64,000 bases of DNA from Terriglobia bacterium (lineage in GTDB: Bacteria > Acidobacteriota > Terriglobia > JAIQFV01): positions 47,448 through 111,447 of the forward strand of contig JAQUPQ010000008.1 in NCBI GenBank assembly GCA_028716525.1. Direction: 5' to 3'. The translations under genes and the position numbers were made by a program. The notes below the pieces were generated by a model that saw nothing but the letters and a program-made list of their open reading frames with translations, ran no database searches and was not told the DNA's origin. Position 1 is the stretch's first letter; every line of letters starts with the position of its first letter. This document shows, in pieces, positions 43,443-53,800 of this stretch.

Positions 43443-44144
43443 TCATTTCCAGTCCACCGGGACGCGCTGACGTTGGCCTCGAGAATCGATGCACACATAG
43501 CCATTTTGGACGCCGTACTTGAACAATTCATAAGTCAAGCGAACATCATCACGGCAATACTGTATCAACTTCTCCAACTCGCCATTCTTAAACCATTCAA
43601 TCGCCTGCAGGCCATGTCCACTCTTGCGGGAGTTGAGTGTAGCGTTGGCCACACTGTCGAGCTTCACGCGAAAACCCAGCGTTTTGGCGAGTCCTTGCAT
43701 CAAGTCGAGGGTCGGAAGTTTCTTCAGATCCTTCTGGGAGTACGGTTGCAAAACGGCGTAGTCGAAGCCGAGGATGTTGTAACCGATAACCAAATCGGCG
43801 GCGAACAGATGATCCACCAGCTGCGGCGCTTCACTCTCGTTGTAAACAAAATATTCATTCAACAATTCGTCGAACAGAACGGCTATGGAAACCCGCAGCT
43901 TGTCGAAATTCAACCGACCTCCCACCTCATCGAAAGAGTGCTGTGTTTCCACATCGAAGCACACAACATGACGCGGAGATCCCGGTTTCCTTTGGGTTGA
44001 AGACTTCTCCGGCTCTGGTGAAGTCAGCTGAAAAGACCCGGCGGTGTCCCCGAGTGCCGAAGCATGGCCAAGAAGTTCATGAAAAAAGCCCGTATCCGGG
44101 TCGGAACGCTGTTTTTTGTGATTTTCCTGAATAAGAAAGCTCAA
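43443..44144 (-). CDS. DEDD-type exonuclease / RNase H-like protein (YprB-like)
   Basis: 233 residues. The exonuclease motifs read VVCFDVETQHSFDEVGG (Exo I, Asp and Glu), LVIGYNILGFDYAVL (Exo II, Asp) and LIQYCRDDVRLTYELF (Exo III, YxxxD). In related proteins this domain is fused to a helicase; here it stands alone. It probably degrades single-stranded DNA or RNA ends. The start is a TTG at 44144 after AGAGGA; no ATG or GTG occurs before the domain, so residues 1-58, which look unstructured, may be partly untranslated. It is divergent from uvrA. Confidence 0.75.
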   Translation of the reverse strand: MSFLIQENHKKQRSDPDTGFFHELLGHASALGDTAGSFQLTSPEPEKSSTQRKPGSPRHVVCFDVETQHSFDEVGGRLNFDKLRVSIAVLFDELLNEYFVYNESEAPQLVDHLFAADLVIGYNILGFDYAVLQPYSQKDLKKLPTLDLMQGLAKTLGFRVKLDSVANATLNSRKSGHGLQAIEWFKNGELEKLIQYCRDDVRLTYELFKYGVQNGYVCIDSRGQRQRVPVDWK

Positions 44145-44246
44145 GGGTCCTCTGGCGCGCCGAGGTTTAGCCCTTGACGCTCTCGGGCGCGTGAACTAAA
44201 ATCGTGGGTTCATTATCTCACGAAATAAGTCTCTGTAGCACCGCGC

Positions 44247-47135
44247 ATGCCTATTGAAAACATAACGGTCCGTGGCGCCCGGCAGCACAACCTGAAGAAC
44301 CTTGACGTCACGATTCCCCGCAACACCTTCACCGTGATCACCGGCTTAAGCGGCTCGGGGAAGTCCTCCTTGGCGTTTGACACCATCTACGCTGAAGGCC
44401 AGCGCCGCTATGTAGAGTCTTTGTCGACCTATGCGCGTCAGTTTTTGGATCAGATGGAGCGGCCGGACATCGACTCCATCGAAGGTCTTTCTCCCTCCAT
44501 CTCCATCGAACAGAAAACCTCCTCGCGTTCCCCGCGGTCCACGGTCGGCACTATTACCGAAATCTACGACTACCTGCGGGTGCTGTACGCCACGGTGGGA
44601 ATCCCGCACTGTCCGCAATGCGGGCGGCGCATCTCGAGGCAATCCAGCGACCAGATTGTATCCACGATTATGTCGATGCCCTCGGAAGAGCGGGTCATGG
44701 TGCTGGCGCCGATCGTTCGAGGGCGCAAAGGGGAGTTCAAAAAGCAGTTGGAAGAGCTCAATCGGAGCGGCTTCGTCCGCGCGCGCATCGACGGTCAGCT
44801 CCACAACCTTGAAGATCCCGTTCGACTCGATAAGAAAAAGAATCACACGGTCGAGATTGTCGTGGACCGGTTGTTGATCAAACCCGGCATCGACTCTCGC
44901 TTGCGTCAATCCATTGAAACAGCGATGCGGCTGACGGGTGGAATTGTACAAATCGCTGTGGTCAACGGGGAGGAGCATCTGTACTCGGAAAAACTGGCGT
45001 GTGTCGACTGTGGTTTGAACTTGCCGCAACTGGAACCGCGCTCATTTTCATTCAACAGTATGTATGGCGCCTGTGAGACGTGCAATGGTTTGGGCTCGAT
45101 CTTCGATTTCGATCCCTCCAAGATCGTGACCGATTGGACCAAACCGATTTTTGGCGGCGCTTTGGCGGGTTGGGCCGAAAGCCGTCGCCTGGAGGATAGC
45201 TTCCTGGAAATGGCCCAGGCCAAGTCCTTTTCTCCGGAGACACCTTTCGGTGAACTGTCGGAACGCATTCAGGCCGCCGTGTTGTATGGGGAAAATCACA
45301 ACCACCCTTCCAATGGGAACCCCGGATCCAAAACCCGTCGTGCGCGTCGTGTCAACGGGCGTCAGCCCTTCATGGGAATCATCCCTCATCTAAAAGACTC
45401 TTTTGGTCACGTCTCCACCGAATGGCTGCTGCCCTACATGTCGTCGATCCCGTGCAACACCTGCAAGGGTCGACGTTTGAAACCCGAGAGCCTGGCGGTT
45501 CAAGTGGGCGGACATTCGATTGCGGAGTTGACCTCGCTTCCCACACAGCAAGCCCGCGAGGTTCTCAACGATTTGAAACTCACCCCGAGAGAAGAAATCA
45601 TTGCCCAGGGATTGTTGAAGGAAGTTCGCGACCGGCTCGATTTTCTTTCCGCGGTGGGACTGGATTATTTAAGCCTGGATCGAAGCGCAGCCACCCTCTC
45701 AGGTGGCGAAGGCCAGCGCATCCGCCTGGCCTCACAAATCGGATCGAAGCTGCGGGGGGTCTTATACGTGTTGGACGAACCGTCGATCGGCCTGCATCCT
45801 CGCGACAATCTGCGGCTGATCAATACCTTGAAGCAGCTTCGCGATCTGGGAAACACGGTGCTGGTCGTCGAGCACGACGAAGAAACCATCCGGAACTCCG
45901 ACCACGTTATCGATCTGGGACCCGGCGCCGGAACCCACGGCGGATTTTTGGTGGCCGCCGGGACGCCGGATGAAATTTCGAACACTGCGGCTTCCCTCAC
46001 GGGGCAGTATTTGGCGGGCCTCCAACGAATTCCTCTTCCCAAGACCCGACGAAAACCCAATGGCAAATCCATCAAGATTGTGGGAGCACGCCATCACAAT
46101 CTCAAGAATCTTGATGTGGAAATCCCCATTGGTTTGATGACGGTGATAACCGGCGTTTCCGGCGCCGGCAAATCGACGCTGATCAACGACGTCCTTTACA
46201 AAACCCTGGCGCGCCGGTTGTATCATTCCATTGAAGAAGCCGGAGCGGTCAAGGCCATCATCGGGCTGGAGCACATCGACAAAGTCATTACCATCGACGC
46301 CTCGCCCATCGGACGCACCCCTCGCTCCAATCCCGCCACCTACACGGGGCTGTTTACACCCATTCGGCAACTGTATGCCCTGCTGCCCGAGTCGCGTGAA
46401 CGCGGCTACAAAGCCGGCCGCTTCAGCTTCAACGTCAAGGGCGGACGGTGTGAAGCCTGCCAGGGCGACGGTTTACGCCGCATCGAAATGAATTTCTTGC
46501 CGGACGTCTTTGTGACCTGCGATGTGTGCCGCGGGCAACGCTACAACCATGAAACCTTGGCGGTGAAATTCAAGGGCCGGTCTATTTCAGACCTCCTGAA
46601 TACTACCGTCACCGATGCCATTCCATTGTTAGAGAAGATTCCACAGATCGCTCAGAAACTGACCACGCTGAATGATGTGGGGCTGGGCTATTTGCAGTTG
46701 GGACAGTCGGCCACCACGCTTTCGGGAGGCGAGGCGCAACGCATCAAATTGGCGAGAGAACTTTCGCGCCGCCAGACCGGCCGTACCTTGTACATTCTCG
46801 ACGAACCCACCACGGGACTGCACTTTGACGACGTCAAGAAACTCCTCGCTGTGCTCAATCGCTTGACAGACCTTGGGAACACCGTCATTATCATCGAGCA
46901 TCATCTCGACGTGATCAAAACCGCCGATTGGATCATCGATCTGGGACCGGAAGGCGGCGAAAAGGGCGGGCGTATAGTCGCTGCCGGCGTTCCTGAGCAT
47001 ATCGCAAGAGTCCAACGGTCCTATACCGGTCAGGCTTTAGCGGAGTTGTTTTCGAATGGAAATCATGCGGTGCCGGTGGAAGAGGCGCGAGCCGCAGAAA
47101 CCGCCGCCCCATACAACAAAGGGGCATCTTCTTGA
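44247..47135 (+). CDS. uvrA: excinuclease ABC subunit A
   Basis: 962-residue DNA damage sensor of nucleotide excision repair. Two ABC ATPase halves: first Walker [15 protein letters not shown] near residue 31, signature [15 protein letters not shown]; second Walker [15 protein letters not shown] near residue 635, signature [17 protein letters not shown]. Zinc-binding cysteines are visible in [36 protein letters not shown] and CDVCRGQR. The length and domain order are standard. A gmhA-led heptose operon begins 50 bp downstream. Confidence 0.97.
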   Translation: MPIENITVRGARQHNLKNLDVTIPRNTFTVITGLSGSGKSSLAFDTIYAEGQRRYVESLSTYARQFLDQMERPDIDSIEGLSPSISIEQKTSSRSPRSTVGTITEIYDYLRVLYATVGIPHCPQCGRRISRQSSDQIVSTIMSMPSEERVMVLAPIVRGRKGEFKKQLEELNRSGFVRARIDGQLHNLEDPVRLDKKKNHTVEIVVDRLLIKPGIDSRLRQSIETAMRLTGGIVQIAVVNGEEHLYSEKLACVDCGLNLPQLEPRSFSFNSMYGACETCNGLGSIFDFDPSKIVTDWTKPIFGGALAGWAESRRLEDSFLEMAQAKSFSPETPFGELSERIQAAVLYGENHNHPSNGNPGSKTRRARRVNGRQPFMGIIPHLKDSFGHVSTEWLLPYMSSIPCNTCKGRRLKPESLAVQVGGHSIAELTSLPTQQAREVLNDLKLTPREEIIAQGLLKEVRDRLDFLSAVGLDYLSLDRSAATLSGGEGQRIRLASQIGSKLRGVLYVLDEPSIGLHPRDNLRLINTLKQLRDLGNTVLVVEHDEETIRNSDHVIDLGPGAGTHGGFLVAAGTPDEISNTAASLTGQYLAGLQRIPLPKTRRKPNGKSIKIVGARHHNLKNLDVEIPIGLMTVITGVSGAGKSTLINDVLYKTLARRLYHSIEEAGAVKAIIGLEHIDKVITIDASPIGRTPRSNPATYTGLFTPIRQLYALLPESRERGYKAGRFSFNVKGGRCEACQGDGLRRIEMNFLPDVFVTCDVCRGQRYNHETLAVKFKGRSISDLLNTTVTDAIPLLEKIPQIAQKLTTLNDVGLGYLQLGQSATTLSGGEAQRIKLARELSRRQTGRTLYILDEPTTGLHFDDVKKLLAVLNRLTDLGNTVIIIEHHLDVIKTADWIIDLGPEGGEKGGRIVAAGVPEHIARVQRSYTGQALAELFSNGNHAVPVEEARAAETAAPYNKGASS

Positions 47136-47185
47136 GAGGGCGGTCTGAGGCGGACGCCGGTCCGACTCATCCTTGACCTTCCTTT

Positions 47186-47782
47186 ATGACTCATCAGCAA
47201 TTCATCCACGCATGTGTGGCCGAAAGCACTACCTTGCAACAGAAGTTTGTTGCTTCTAACGCCACACGCTTGGAACGCGTGGCTCTGGAAATGGTGGCCC
47301 GATTCAAACGCGGCAGGAAGCTGCTGGTGTTTGGAAACGGAGGTAGCGCCGCCGACGCGCAGCACATGGCGGCCGAATTGGTTGGGCGCTTTTCCCATGA
47401 ATCACCCCGCACCGCGGCCCTTTCAGCGTTTTCTCTTTCCACAGACACTTCTGCTTTGACGTCACTCAGCAACGATTTTGGATTTGAATGGGTGTTTGCG
47501 CGGCAGATCGCCGCTCACGGACAGAAAGACGACATCGCCGTGGCCATCTCCACCAGCGGAAACTCTCCCAACATTTTGAAAGCCGTGGAAGAAGCTCGTG
47601 CCCGCGGGATGTGGACGCTGGGTCTCAGCGGTTGCGGCGGCGGGGCCCTGGCCAATGCCGTTCACGAATGTCTTGCGGTTGAATCCAAGTCCACTGCCCG
47701 GATTCAAGAAGTGCATGGGCTATTGATCCACGTGTTGTGTGAAATCATCGACCGTGAGATTGTCGCCTCGGAAAAGCCGTAA
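47186..47782 (+). CDS. gmhA: sedoheptulose-7-phosphate isomerase GmhA
   Basis: 198 residues of the SIS-domain family. It converts sedoheptulose 7-phosphate to D-glycero-D-manno-heptose 7-phosphate, the first step of lipopolysaccharide heptose synthesis. Visible are LLVFGNGGSAADAQHMAAEL (residues about 47-66), AVAISTSGNSPNILKAVEEA and the C-terminal VESKSTARIQEVHGLLIHVL motif with its zinc-binding His and Glu. The TAA stop sits at the very edge of a 184-bp tandem repeat. Confidence 0.95.
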   Translation: MTHQQFIHACVAESTTLQQKFVASNATRLERVALEMVARFKRGRKLLVFGNGGSAADAQHMAAELVGRFSHESPRTAALSAFSLSTDTSALTSLSNDFGFEWVFARQIAAHGQKDDIAVAISTSGNSPNILKAVEEARARGMWTLGLSGCGGGALANAVHECLAVESKSTARIQEVHGLLIHVLCEIIDREIVASEKP

Positions 47783-48188
47783 CGCACCACAACGACAGAG
47801 CCCCAACGGGGCGAAATAATGTTTAGAAAACTCTTTCACGGTTTGGAGATGATTGGTTTTCGGAAACCACGGTCATTGGTTCAGTGGTAAGACGGAAAAA
47901 TCCGCTGCACAACCAGTCCCGAAGGGACGGAGTTTAGTAGCCCGGGGCGTCAGCTCCGGGTCGCAACGCACCACAACGACAGAGCCCCAACGGGGCGAAA
48001 TAATGTTTAGAAAACTCTTTCACGGTTTGGAGATGATTGGTTTTCGGAAACCACGGTCATTGGTTCAGTGGTAAGGCGGAAAAATCCGCTGCACAACCAG
48101 TCCCGAAGGGACGGAGTTTAGTAGCCCGGGGCGTCAGCTCCGGGTCGCAACGCACCACAACGACAGAGCCCCAACGAGGCGAAACTCT
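47781..48188 (+). repeat. tandem repeat, 184-bp unit (two full copies plus a partial third)
   Basis: The word AACGCACCACAACGACAGAG begins at 47781, 47965 and 48149, giving an exact period of 184 bp. I see one mismatch between copies 1 and 2. The third copy breaks off after about 40 bp. Units contain GAGCCCC-AA-CGGGGC and AGTCCCGAAGGGAC hairpins related to the 120-bp modules elsewhere. Confidence 0.95.
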
Positions 48189-48216
48189 TCGCGGTAAACG
48201 ATCCTCCTGGCGCATC

Positions 48217-49224
48217 ATGAAAATAGATTTCACCAAAATTCGCACCTACCCCTTAAGAGAGCGGAAGAGCAAGGTCTCGGTGAAAGATTTCGCCGGCCCG
48301 ATTACAGGAAGCATGTCGGTTGATCGGTTCATCGCCGCCCTTCCCGACATTCTCGCAACCCACGATTTTCGCGCCATCGTGGAGGCCTGCCGAACGGCCC
48401 GCCAGCGAGGCAAACCCATCATTTGGGCGATTGGCGGACACGTCATCAAATGCGGGCTCTCTCCCGTGCTCATCGATCTGATGAAACGCGGATACGTGCA
48501 ACATCTCGCCATGAATGGCGCCGGTCTGATTCACGACTTTGAGATTTCGATGGTCGGCTCCACCAGCGAGGACGTGGAAGCCTCCCTCGGTCAGGGCGGG
48601 TTTGGAATGGCGCGCGAGACCGGCGAGTGGGTCAATCGGGCCATCAATGGGCAGGTGGCGGCAGGATGCGGCTTGGCGGAAGCGGTCGGCAAGAGCCTGG
48701 TGGAAGGATTTAACCGCGTTGCCGCAGGCTCGTCCCGCCGGAATGCAAATTCAGGTCCTCGCTTCGATTTTCTGAAGCTCTCTCTGCTCGCGACAGCCTA
48801 CCGCATGAAGATTCCTGCAACCATTCATCTCGCCATCGGCACCGACATCATTCACAACCATCCGGCCGTGGACGGGCGTTGTTTGGGAGAAGGAGCCCTG
48901 CGTGACTATCGAACTTTCGTCGAGAGCGTGGCCGGCTTGAGCGGCGGCGGTGTCTTCTTGAATTTTGGCTCGGCGGTCATCATGCCGGAGGTGTTCTTAA
49001 AGGCCGTATCGCTGGTCCGCAACCAAGGCTTGCCGCTTCGCCATTTCACGACTGCCAATTTTGATTTCATCCAGCATTATCGCGGCGTCCAAAACGTGGT
49101 GAAGCGGCCCACGCAACGCGGAGCAGGCCGGGGATTCTCAATTACGGGGCATCATGAATTTATGTTGCCTCTATTGGCGGCGGCGTTGACCGGCCGGCTC
49201 CCGAATGTCCGGAAAAGGGGCTGA
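48217..49224 (+). CDS. deoxyhypusine-synthase-like protein in heptose operon
   Basis: 335 residues from ATG 48217; the open frame continues upstream through the tandem repeat, so the native start and leader may have been replaced. The fold of deoxyhypusine synthase is suggested by KPIIWAIGGHVIKCGLSPVL, VQHLAMNGAGLIHDFEISMV, GTDIIHNHPAVDGRCLGEGA and GGGVFLNFGSAVIMPEVFLK. Deoxyhypusine synthase uses NAD and spermidine to modify eIF5A, which bacteria lack. The segment aligned by eye with the catalytic-lysine loop (GSAVIMPEVF) has no lysine, so a different reaction is likely. Neighbours gmhA and rfaE2 suggest a link to sugar or envelope metabolism. Function unknown. Confidence 0.72.
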   Translation: MKIDFTKIRTYPLRERKSKVSVKDFAGPITGSMSVDRFIAALPDILATHDFRAIVEACRTARQRGKPIIWAIGGHVIKCGLSPVLIDLMKRGYVQHLAMNGAGLIHDFEISMVGSTSEDVEASLGQGGFGMARETGEWVNRAINGQVAAGCGLAEAVGKSLVEGFNRVAAGSSRRNANSGPRFDFLKLSLLATAYRMKIPATIHLAIGTDIIHNHPAVDGRCLGEGALRDYRTFVESVAGLSGGGVFLNFGSAVIMPEVFLKAVSLVRNQGLPLRHFTTANFDFIQHYRGVQNVVKRPTQRGAGRGFSITGHHEFMLPLLAAALTGRLPNVRKRG

Positions 49225-49309
49225 CGTTGACTTCTCCGCCCCGCATTCCTCCCCCATCTGTATTGCCTGCGGAAAACAATGACGCGGAGAGCGCCACATC
49301 ACGAGAACA

Positions 49310-50149
49310 ATGACAGATCCGTATTCCACCCCAAACCCTGAATGGCCGGAGCCGTCTCAACCCAACGTTCCAGACCTCCCCTCCACTCCCGAGGCCCCTC
49401 CTCCAAAGCCCGTTTTTTGGACAGGCTGGGATGCTTGGGTGTTGCTCGGCATGGCAGTGGCCGGATCGATTCTTTCCAGCTTTCTCTGCCAGGTCGCCTA
49501 TCTGATTTTTCGATCGCCTCTCCGCTGGCCGGTTCTGGGGATCGACGAACTCAGCAAGAACCCGTACTTCGTCTTGGCGGTGCAGTTCATCCTCTATATT
49601 CTTCTGGTTTCCTTTCTGTTCTTGTTGATTACGCGTAAGTACGGTTTGGATTTCTATTCTTCTCTTCGATTGATCCGACTTCCCTCCCGGGATCTTCGAC
49701 GTTTCTTCTCCGCCGGAATCCTGGTGGCCTTCGCCGTCATGATATTTTCGACCCTTCTTCCGTCCGCCCGGGAGACGCCTCTGGAAAGGATTTTCGGCCA
49801 AGGAAACGCCCTCTATTTCTTCGCTTTCTTTGGAATCGTCATCGCGCCCTTCACCGAAGAACTGATCTTCCGTGGCTTCTTGTTCCCCATATTTGAAAAC
49901 CGCGGCGGGCGAGGACTTGCGATCATTGTGACGGCACTCATTTTTGCGGGGCTTCACGTGCCGCAATTATGGGGAAGCTGGCCGGCGATTGGTCTCATTC
50001 TTTTTGTCGGGTTCGTTCTTTCGGGGATTCGGGCCGCCACCGGCCTGCTGACTCCCAGCTGGATGGTGCATTTGGCTTATAATTCCACGCTGGTGTTGAT
50101 GGTGATTCTGGCAAAAATTTCCGGCCTTCTCTCTCATTCCGTGCGGTGA
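49310..50149 (+). CDS. CPBP family intramembrane metalloprotease
   Basis: 279 residues: a proline-rich cytosolic N-terminus (residues 1-35), then about seven to eight membrane helices. The CPBP (Abi/Rce1) motifs are visible: EELIFRGFLFPIFENRGGRG (EExxxR) and ALIFAGLHVPQLWG (FxxxH), with a later HLAYN motif. Members cleave substrates inside the membrane. The gene lies between the deoxyhypusine-synthase-like gene and rfaE2, 6 bp before the latter, so it is probably co-transcribed. Confidence 0.9.
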   Translation: MTDPYSTPNPEWPEPSQPNVPDLPSTPEAPPPKPVFWTGWDAWVLLGMAVAGSILSSFLCQVAYLIFRSPLRWPVLGIDELSKNPYFVLAVQFILYILLVSFLFLLITRKYGLDFYSSLRLIRLPSRDLRRFFSAGILVAFAVMIFSTLLPSARETPLERIFGQGNALYFFAFFGIVIAPFTEELIFRGFLFPIFENRGGRGLAIIVTALIFAGLHVPQLWGSWPAIGLILFVGFVLSGIRAATGLLTPSWMVHLAYNSTLVLMVILAKISGLLSHSVR

Positions 50150-50155
50150 ACGCTC

Positions 50156-50647
50156 ATGTCTGCGCCTAAAATTCTCACGCTCAATGAATTTCTCCCGGAA
50201 AGAAAACGACTGGCGGAGAGCGGGTTGAAGTTGGTCTTCACCAACGGCTGCTTCGATTTGCTGCATCCGGGTCACGTCGAGTATTTGGAAAAAGCCCGGG
50301 CGCTGGGAGATCGATTGATTGTCGCTATTAACACCGATGAAAGCGTTCGTAGTGTGAAAGGGCCGAGCCGCCCCATCATTCCTCAAGAGGAGCGTGCCGA
50401 AGTGTTGGCGGCGCTGGCTGCAGTTGACTACGTCACTTTTTTTGAGGAAGCCACTCCACAACACATCATTCGGTCCATCCTTCCCGATATTCTGGTCAAA
50501 GGCAGCGACTGGGCACTTCATGACATCGTGGGCCGCAAAGAAGTGGAAGCGGCCGGGGGACAGGTCGTTTCCATCGATGTGGTCCCGGGCTACTCCACCA
50601 GCGCCATCCTGGATACGGTCCGCTCACGATTCGGATCCAAGAAGTAA
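50156..50647 (+). CDS. rfaE2: D-glycero-beta-D-manno-heptose 1-phosphate adenylyltransferase
   Basis: 163 residues corresponding to the adenylyltransferase half (domain II) of HldE, here as a separate protein. It makes ADP-heptose for lipopolysaccharide. The nucleotidyltransferase motifs are [20 protein letters not shown] (HxGH) and [20 protein letters not shown], with the C-terminal [12 protein letters not shown]. The separate kinase half is missing here, which fits the GHMP-kinase route or a kinase elsewhere. Confidence 0.93.
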   Translation: MSAPKILTLNEFLPERKRLAESGLKLVFTNGCFDLLHPGHVEYLEKARALGDRLIVAINTDESVRSVKGPSRPIIPQEERAEVLAALAAVDYVTFFEEATPQHIIRSILPDILVKGSDWALHDIVGRKEVEAAGGQVVSIDVVPGYSTSAILDTVRSRFGSKK

Positions 50648-50701
50648 ATTTCCCCGACTCCTTTTGAGTTTTCCTCCAAGGTGTGGTTGAATGGGCCGTT
50701 G

Positions 50702-50852
50702 GGTAGTGACTCATTTTGAATGGGGTGGCGCACACAGGCGCTCCAGGCATGTGTGCGGAGTCCCCCTGTTGATGTACGCATACATCGGCCGCCGTGGCGG
50801 CCGATGTATGCGCCACCCAGAGGTGAAAAAGAGTTCAAAATGAGCCACTACC
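50702..50852. repeat. MITE-like element, GGTAGTGACTCATTTTGAA family, copy 1
   Basis: 151 bp bounded by GGTAGTGACTCATTTTGAA and its near-exact reverse complement. Inside are two hairpins, one with perfect 16-bp arms GCATACATCGGCCGCC / GGCGGCCGATGTATGC at 50778-50811 and one with CGCACAC/GTGTGCG. No coding capacity. Nearly identical to 62717-62868. Confidence 0.9.
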
Positions 50853-50873
50853 GGCCGTTGAGCTTGTGAGAGC

Positions 50874-53800
50874 ATGACGCGCTTCGAGGAACTATTCGGC
50901 GCGATTGAGGCCGAACCGGAATTTCAGTCACTCCTCGACCGCTTGAAGGCGGTCGAAGTGTGTTCGTGTGCCTTGGAGGGGCTGACGGAGGGCGCCAAAG
51001 CCCCGGTGTTGGCATTACTGGGATCACGACTTCATCGTCCCCTGCTGATCATCACTGCCCGTACCCAACCGCTTGAGGAGTTCTCAGCAGCCCTTAATTT
51101 CTATTATCGAGAGATCAGCGGTCACAAGGCCCCGCACGGGGCCGCACTGCCGGCTTACGATTGCCGACCTTACGACCGGCTCTCGCCGCATGCCGCCATT
51201 GCAGAGCAGCGCGCTCTGGCATTGGCCCTCCTGCGATCCGACCAGGCGAAATTTGTGGTGTGTGCTCCTCCGGTTGCACTTTCGCGGTGGCCGGAACCCG
51301 AATTCTTTGACCATCTCTCTTTGAGCATTTACAAAGACCAGCCTCTCAACCCCGACACTCTGAAATCCTGGCTGGCCTCCAGCGGTTATTATTCCTCAGA
51401 ACCGGTAAGCAGCATTGGCGAGTTCTCTATGCGCGGCGGAATCCTGGATGTCTTCTCGCCTTCCGAATCGGAGCCGCTACGGATTGAATTTCTCGGCGAC
51501 AACATTGAATCCATTCGCCGGTTTAATGTGGAGAACCAACGCTCTCTCCGGGCCATCGACGCTGCCACCCTGGTGGCGGTTCGCGACATCCCGGCCTCTC
51601 CGCAATCCCTCCAACGTTGGGCTGCCGCCGCTGAAAGACATCTTTCACCGGAATTCCGGGCCGCTTGGGCCGATCAAATTGAAGCGGCGGCCGCAGGAGA
51701 ATCGTTCGCAGGATTCGAATTCGCTCTTCCTTTGGATCGCCCCTTCACGCGTTCTTTGCCGGACCTGCTGAAAAATCCCCTCGTTGTTTTCGAGGAGGAA
51801 GAGGCGATTCGCGAAGCGTGGCGCCAAGAGCGCGAAAAACTGGAACAGGAATTTACAGCGAAACAAGAAAGCCTAGAGGCCATTGTTCCCCCCGATGCAT
51901 TGTATTTCAGCGCCGAGGAAATTCAATCGATTTTCAGGGGCTGTACCCAGTTGCGTCTCAACACGCTGGAAATGGGAGATGCGGTCAAAGCGGTTCACTC
52001 GTTTTCACTTCCCACGCAGCCCGTGCGAAGGTTTCGAAATCGCTTTGCACAATTTGTGGCGGAAGAAGCTTCCCTCGAAGCTTCCGGATTTCGGTCGGTG
52101 GCCATTGTGCGATCGAACTCCAAAGCGGATATCTTGAAGGATGTATTCCAAGAATATGCTCACGAGGGGCGGACAAAGGCTGGTTGGTCCTTAAAGGAAG
52201 ACCGTGAAGGTATTGTTCCCCCAAACCGTCCCCAACTGAAAGCGCCCATCCCCGTGCAAATCGGGGAAGTGGACACCGGATTCCTGTTGCCCCGCCAGCG
52301 ATTTGCTGTTTTTGGAGACCTGGATCTCTTCGAAGAGGTGGAATATCGCTCCTCGCGATCCGCGCGTCCCAAGCGCTCACCCTTCATTTCCGATTTCAGC
52401 GACCTGAAAATCGGCGATTTGATGGTGCACGTCGATCACGGCATCGGCAAATTTATGGGCATCAAATCGTTGCAGCTTCAAGAGGCGGCCCAGGAATTCA
52501 TGGAACTGCATTATCAGGAGGACGCCAAGCTGTACATTCCCCTGGAGCGCCTCGATTGGGTTCAAAAATATTCGGGAGCAGGCGGGCATCGTCCGCCACT
52601 CGATAAGCTGGGCGGCGTCACCTGGGAGCGAACCAAATCCCGGGCGCAGAAGCGCATCCGCATTCTGGCCGAGGACCTATTGAAACTCTATGCCCAACGG
52701 AAAGTGCACCCCGGTTTTGCCTTCTCACCAGACTCCGAATGGATGCGCGAGTTTGAAGCCGCCTTTGAGTTTACCGAGACGCCGGATCAGGCGCTTTCCA
52801 TCGACGACGTCAAGCGGGACATGCAGAGCACGAGCCCGATGGACCGGTTGGTCTGCGGCGATGTCGGTTACGGCAAAACCGAAGTCGCCATGCGGGCCGC
52901 CTTAAAAGCTGTGGTCGACCATAAGCAAGTGGGCGTGCTGACGCCGACGACGGTCCTGGCGTATCAGCACTACGTAACCTTCAAGCGGCGCTTCGATCCG
53001 TTCCCGGTGAACATCGAGATGTTGAGCCGATTTCGCGACAAGAAACAACAAAAGACCATCGTCGAAAATCTGGCCGCCGGGAAGATCGACATCGTGATCG
53101 GCACGCACCGGCTTCTCTCCAAGGATGTGCAATTTCTCGATCTGGGTCTGCTGATTGTCGACGAAGAACAGCGCTTCGGCGTGGGCCACAAGGAAAAGCT
53201 CAAGCAGTTGACGCAGTCGGTGGATTGCCTGACGTTGACCGCTACGCCCATTCCGCGGACTCTGCAAATGTCGTTAATGGGCGTGCGCGACATGAGCCTC
53301 ATTGAAACGCCCCCGAAAGACCGCTTGGCCATCCAAACCGTCGTGACCAAGTTCGATGTGGCGCTCATTCAGACCTCCATTGAGCACGAGCTGGACCGTG
53401 GCGGGCAGGTATATCTGGTTCACAATCGCGTGGAATCGATTTACTCCATTGCCGCATTGGTGGCGCGCCAAGTCCCGCGGGCGCGCATCGCCGTGGCCCA
53501 CGGGCAGATGAGCGAACATGAACTGGAGCAGGTGATGCTCAAGTTCATGCGCCACGAATTTGATGTGCTCGTGGCCACGACGCTCATCGAAAACGGGCTC
53601 GATATCCCGCTGGTCAACACCTTGATCGTCAACCGCGCCGACAAGTTCGGCTTGGCCCAACTGTATCAACTGCGCGGGCGAGTGGGCCGATCCAATCGCC
53701 GGGCCTATGCGTATCTGCTCGTTCCTCCGGACCAGGGACTGACACCGATTGCCCGCAGACGCTTGAATGCTTTGAAGGAATTCACGGACTTGGGTTCCGG

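Noticed and set aside
47781..48188. CRISPR array
   Set aside because: The 184-bp units are identical tandem copies with no variable spacers. No CRISPR repeat-spacer pattern or cas gene was seen anywhere in the window.
48037..48216. N-terminal extension of the deoxyhypusine-synthase-like protein through the tandem repeat
   Set aside because: The 60 extra residues are translated repeat DNA, also found in another frame in copy 1; the family similarity begins after ATG 48217.
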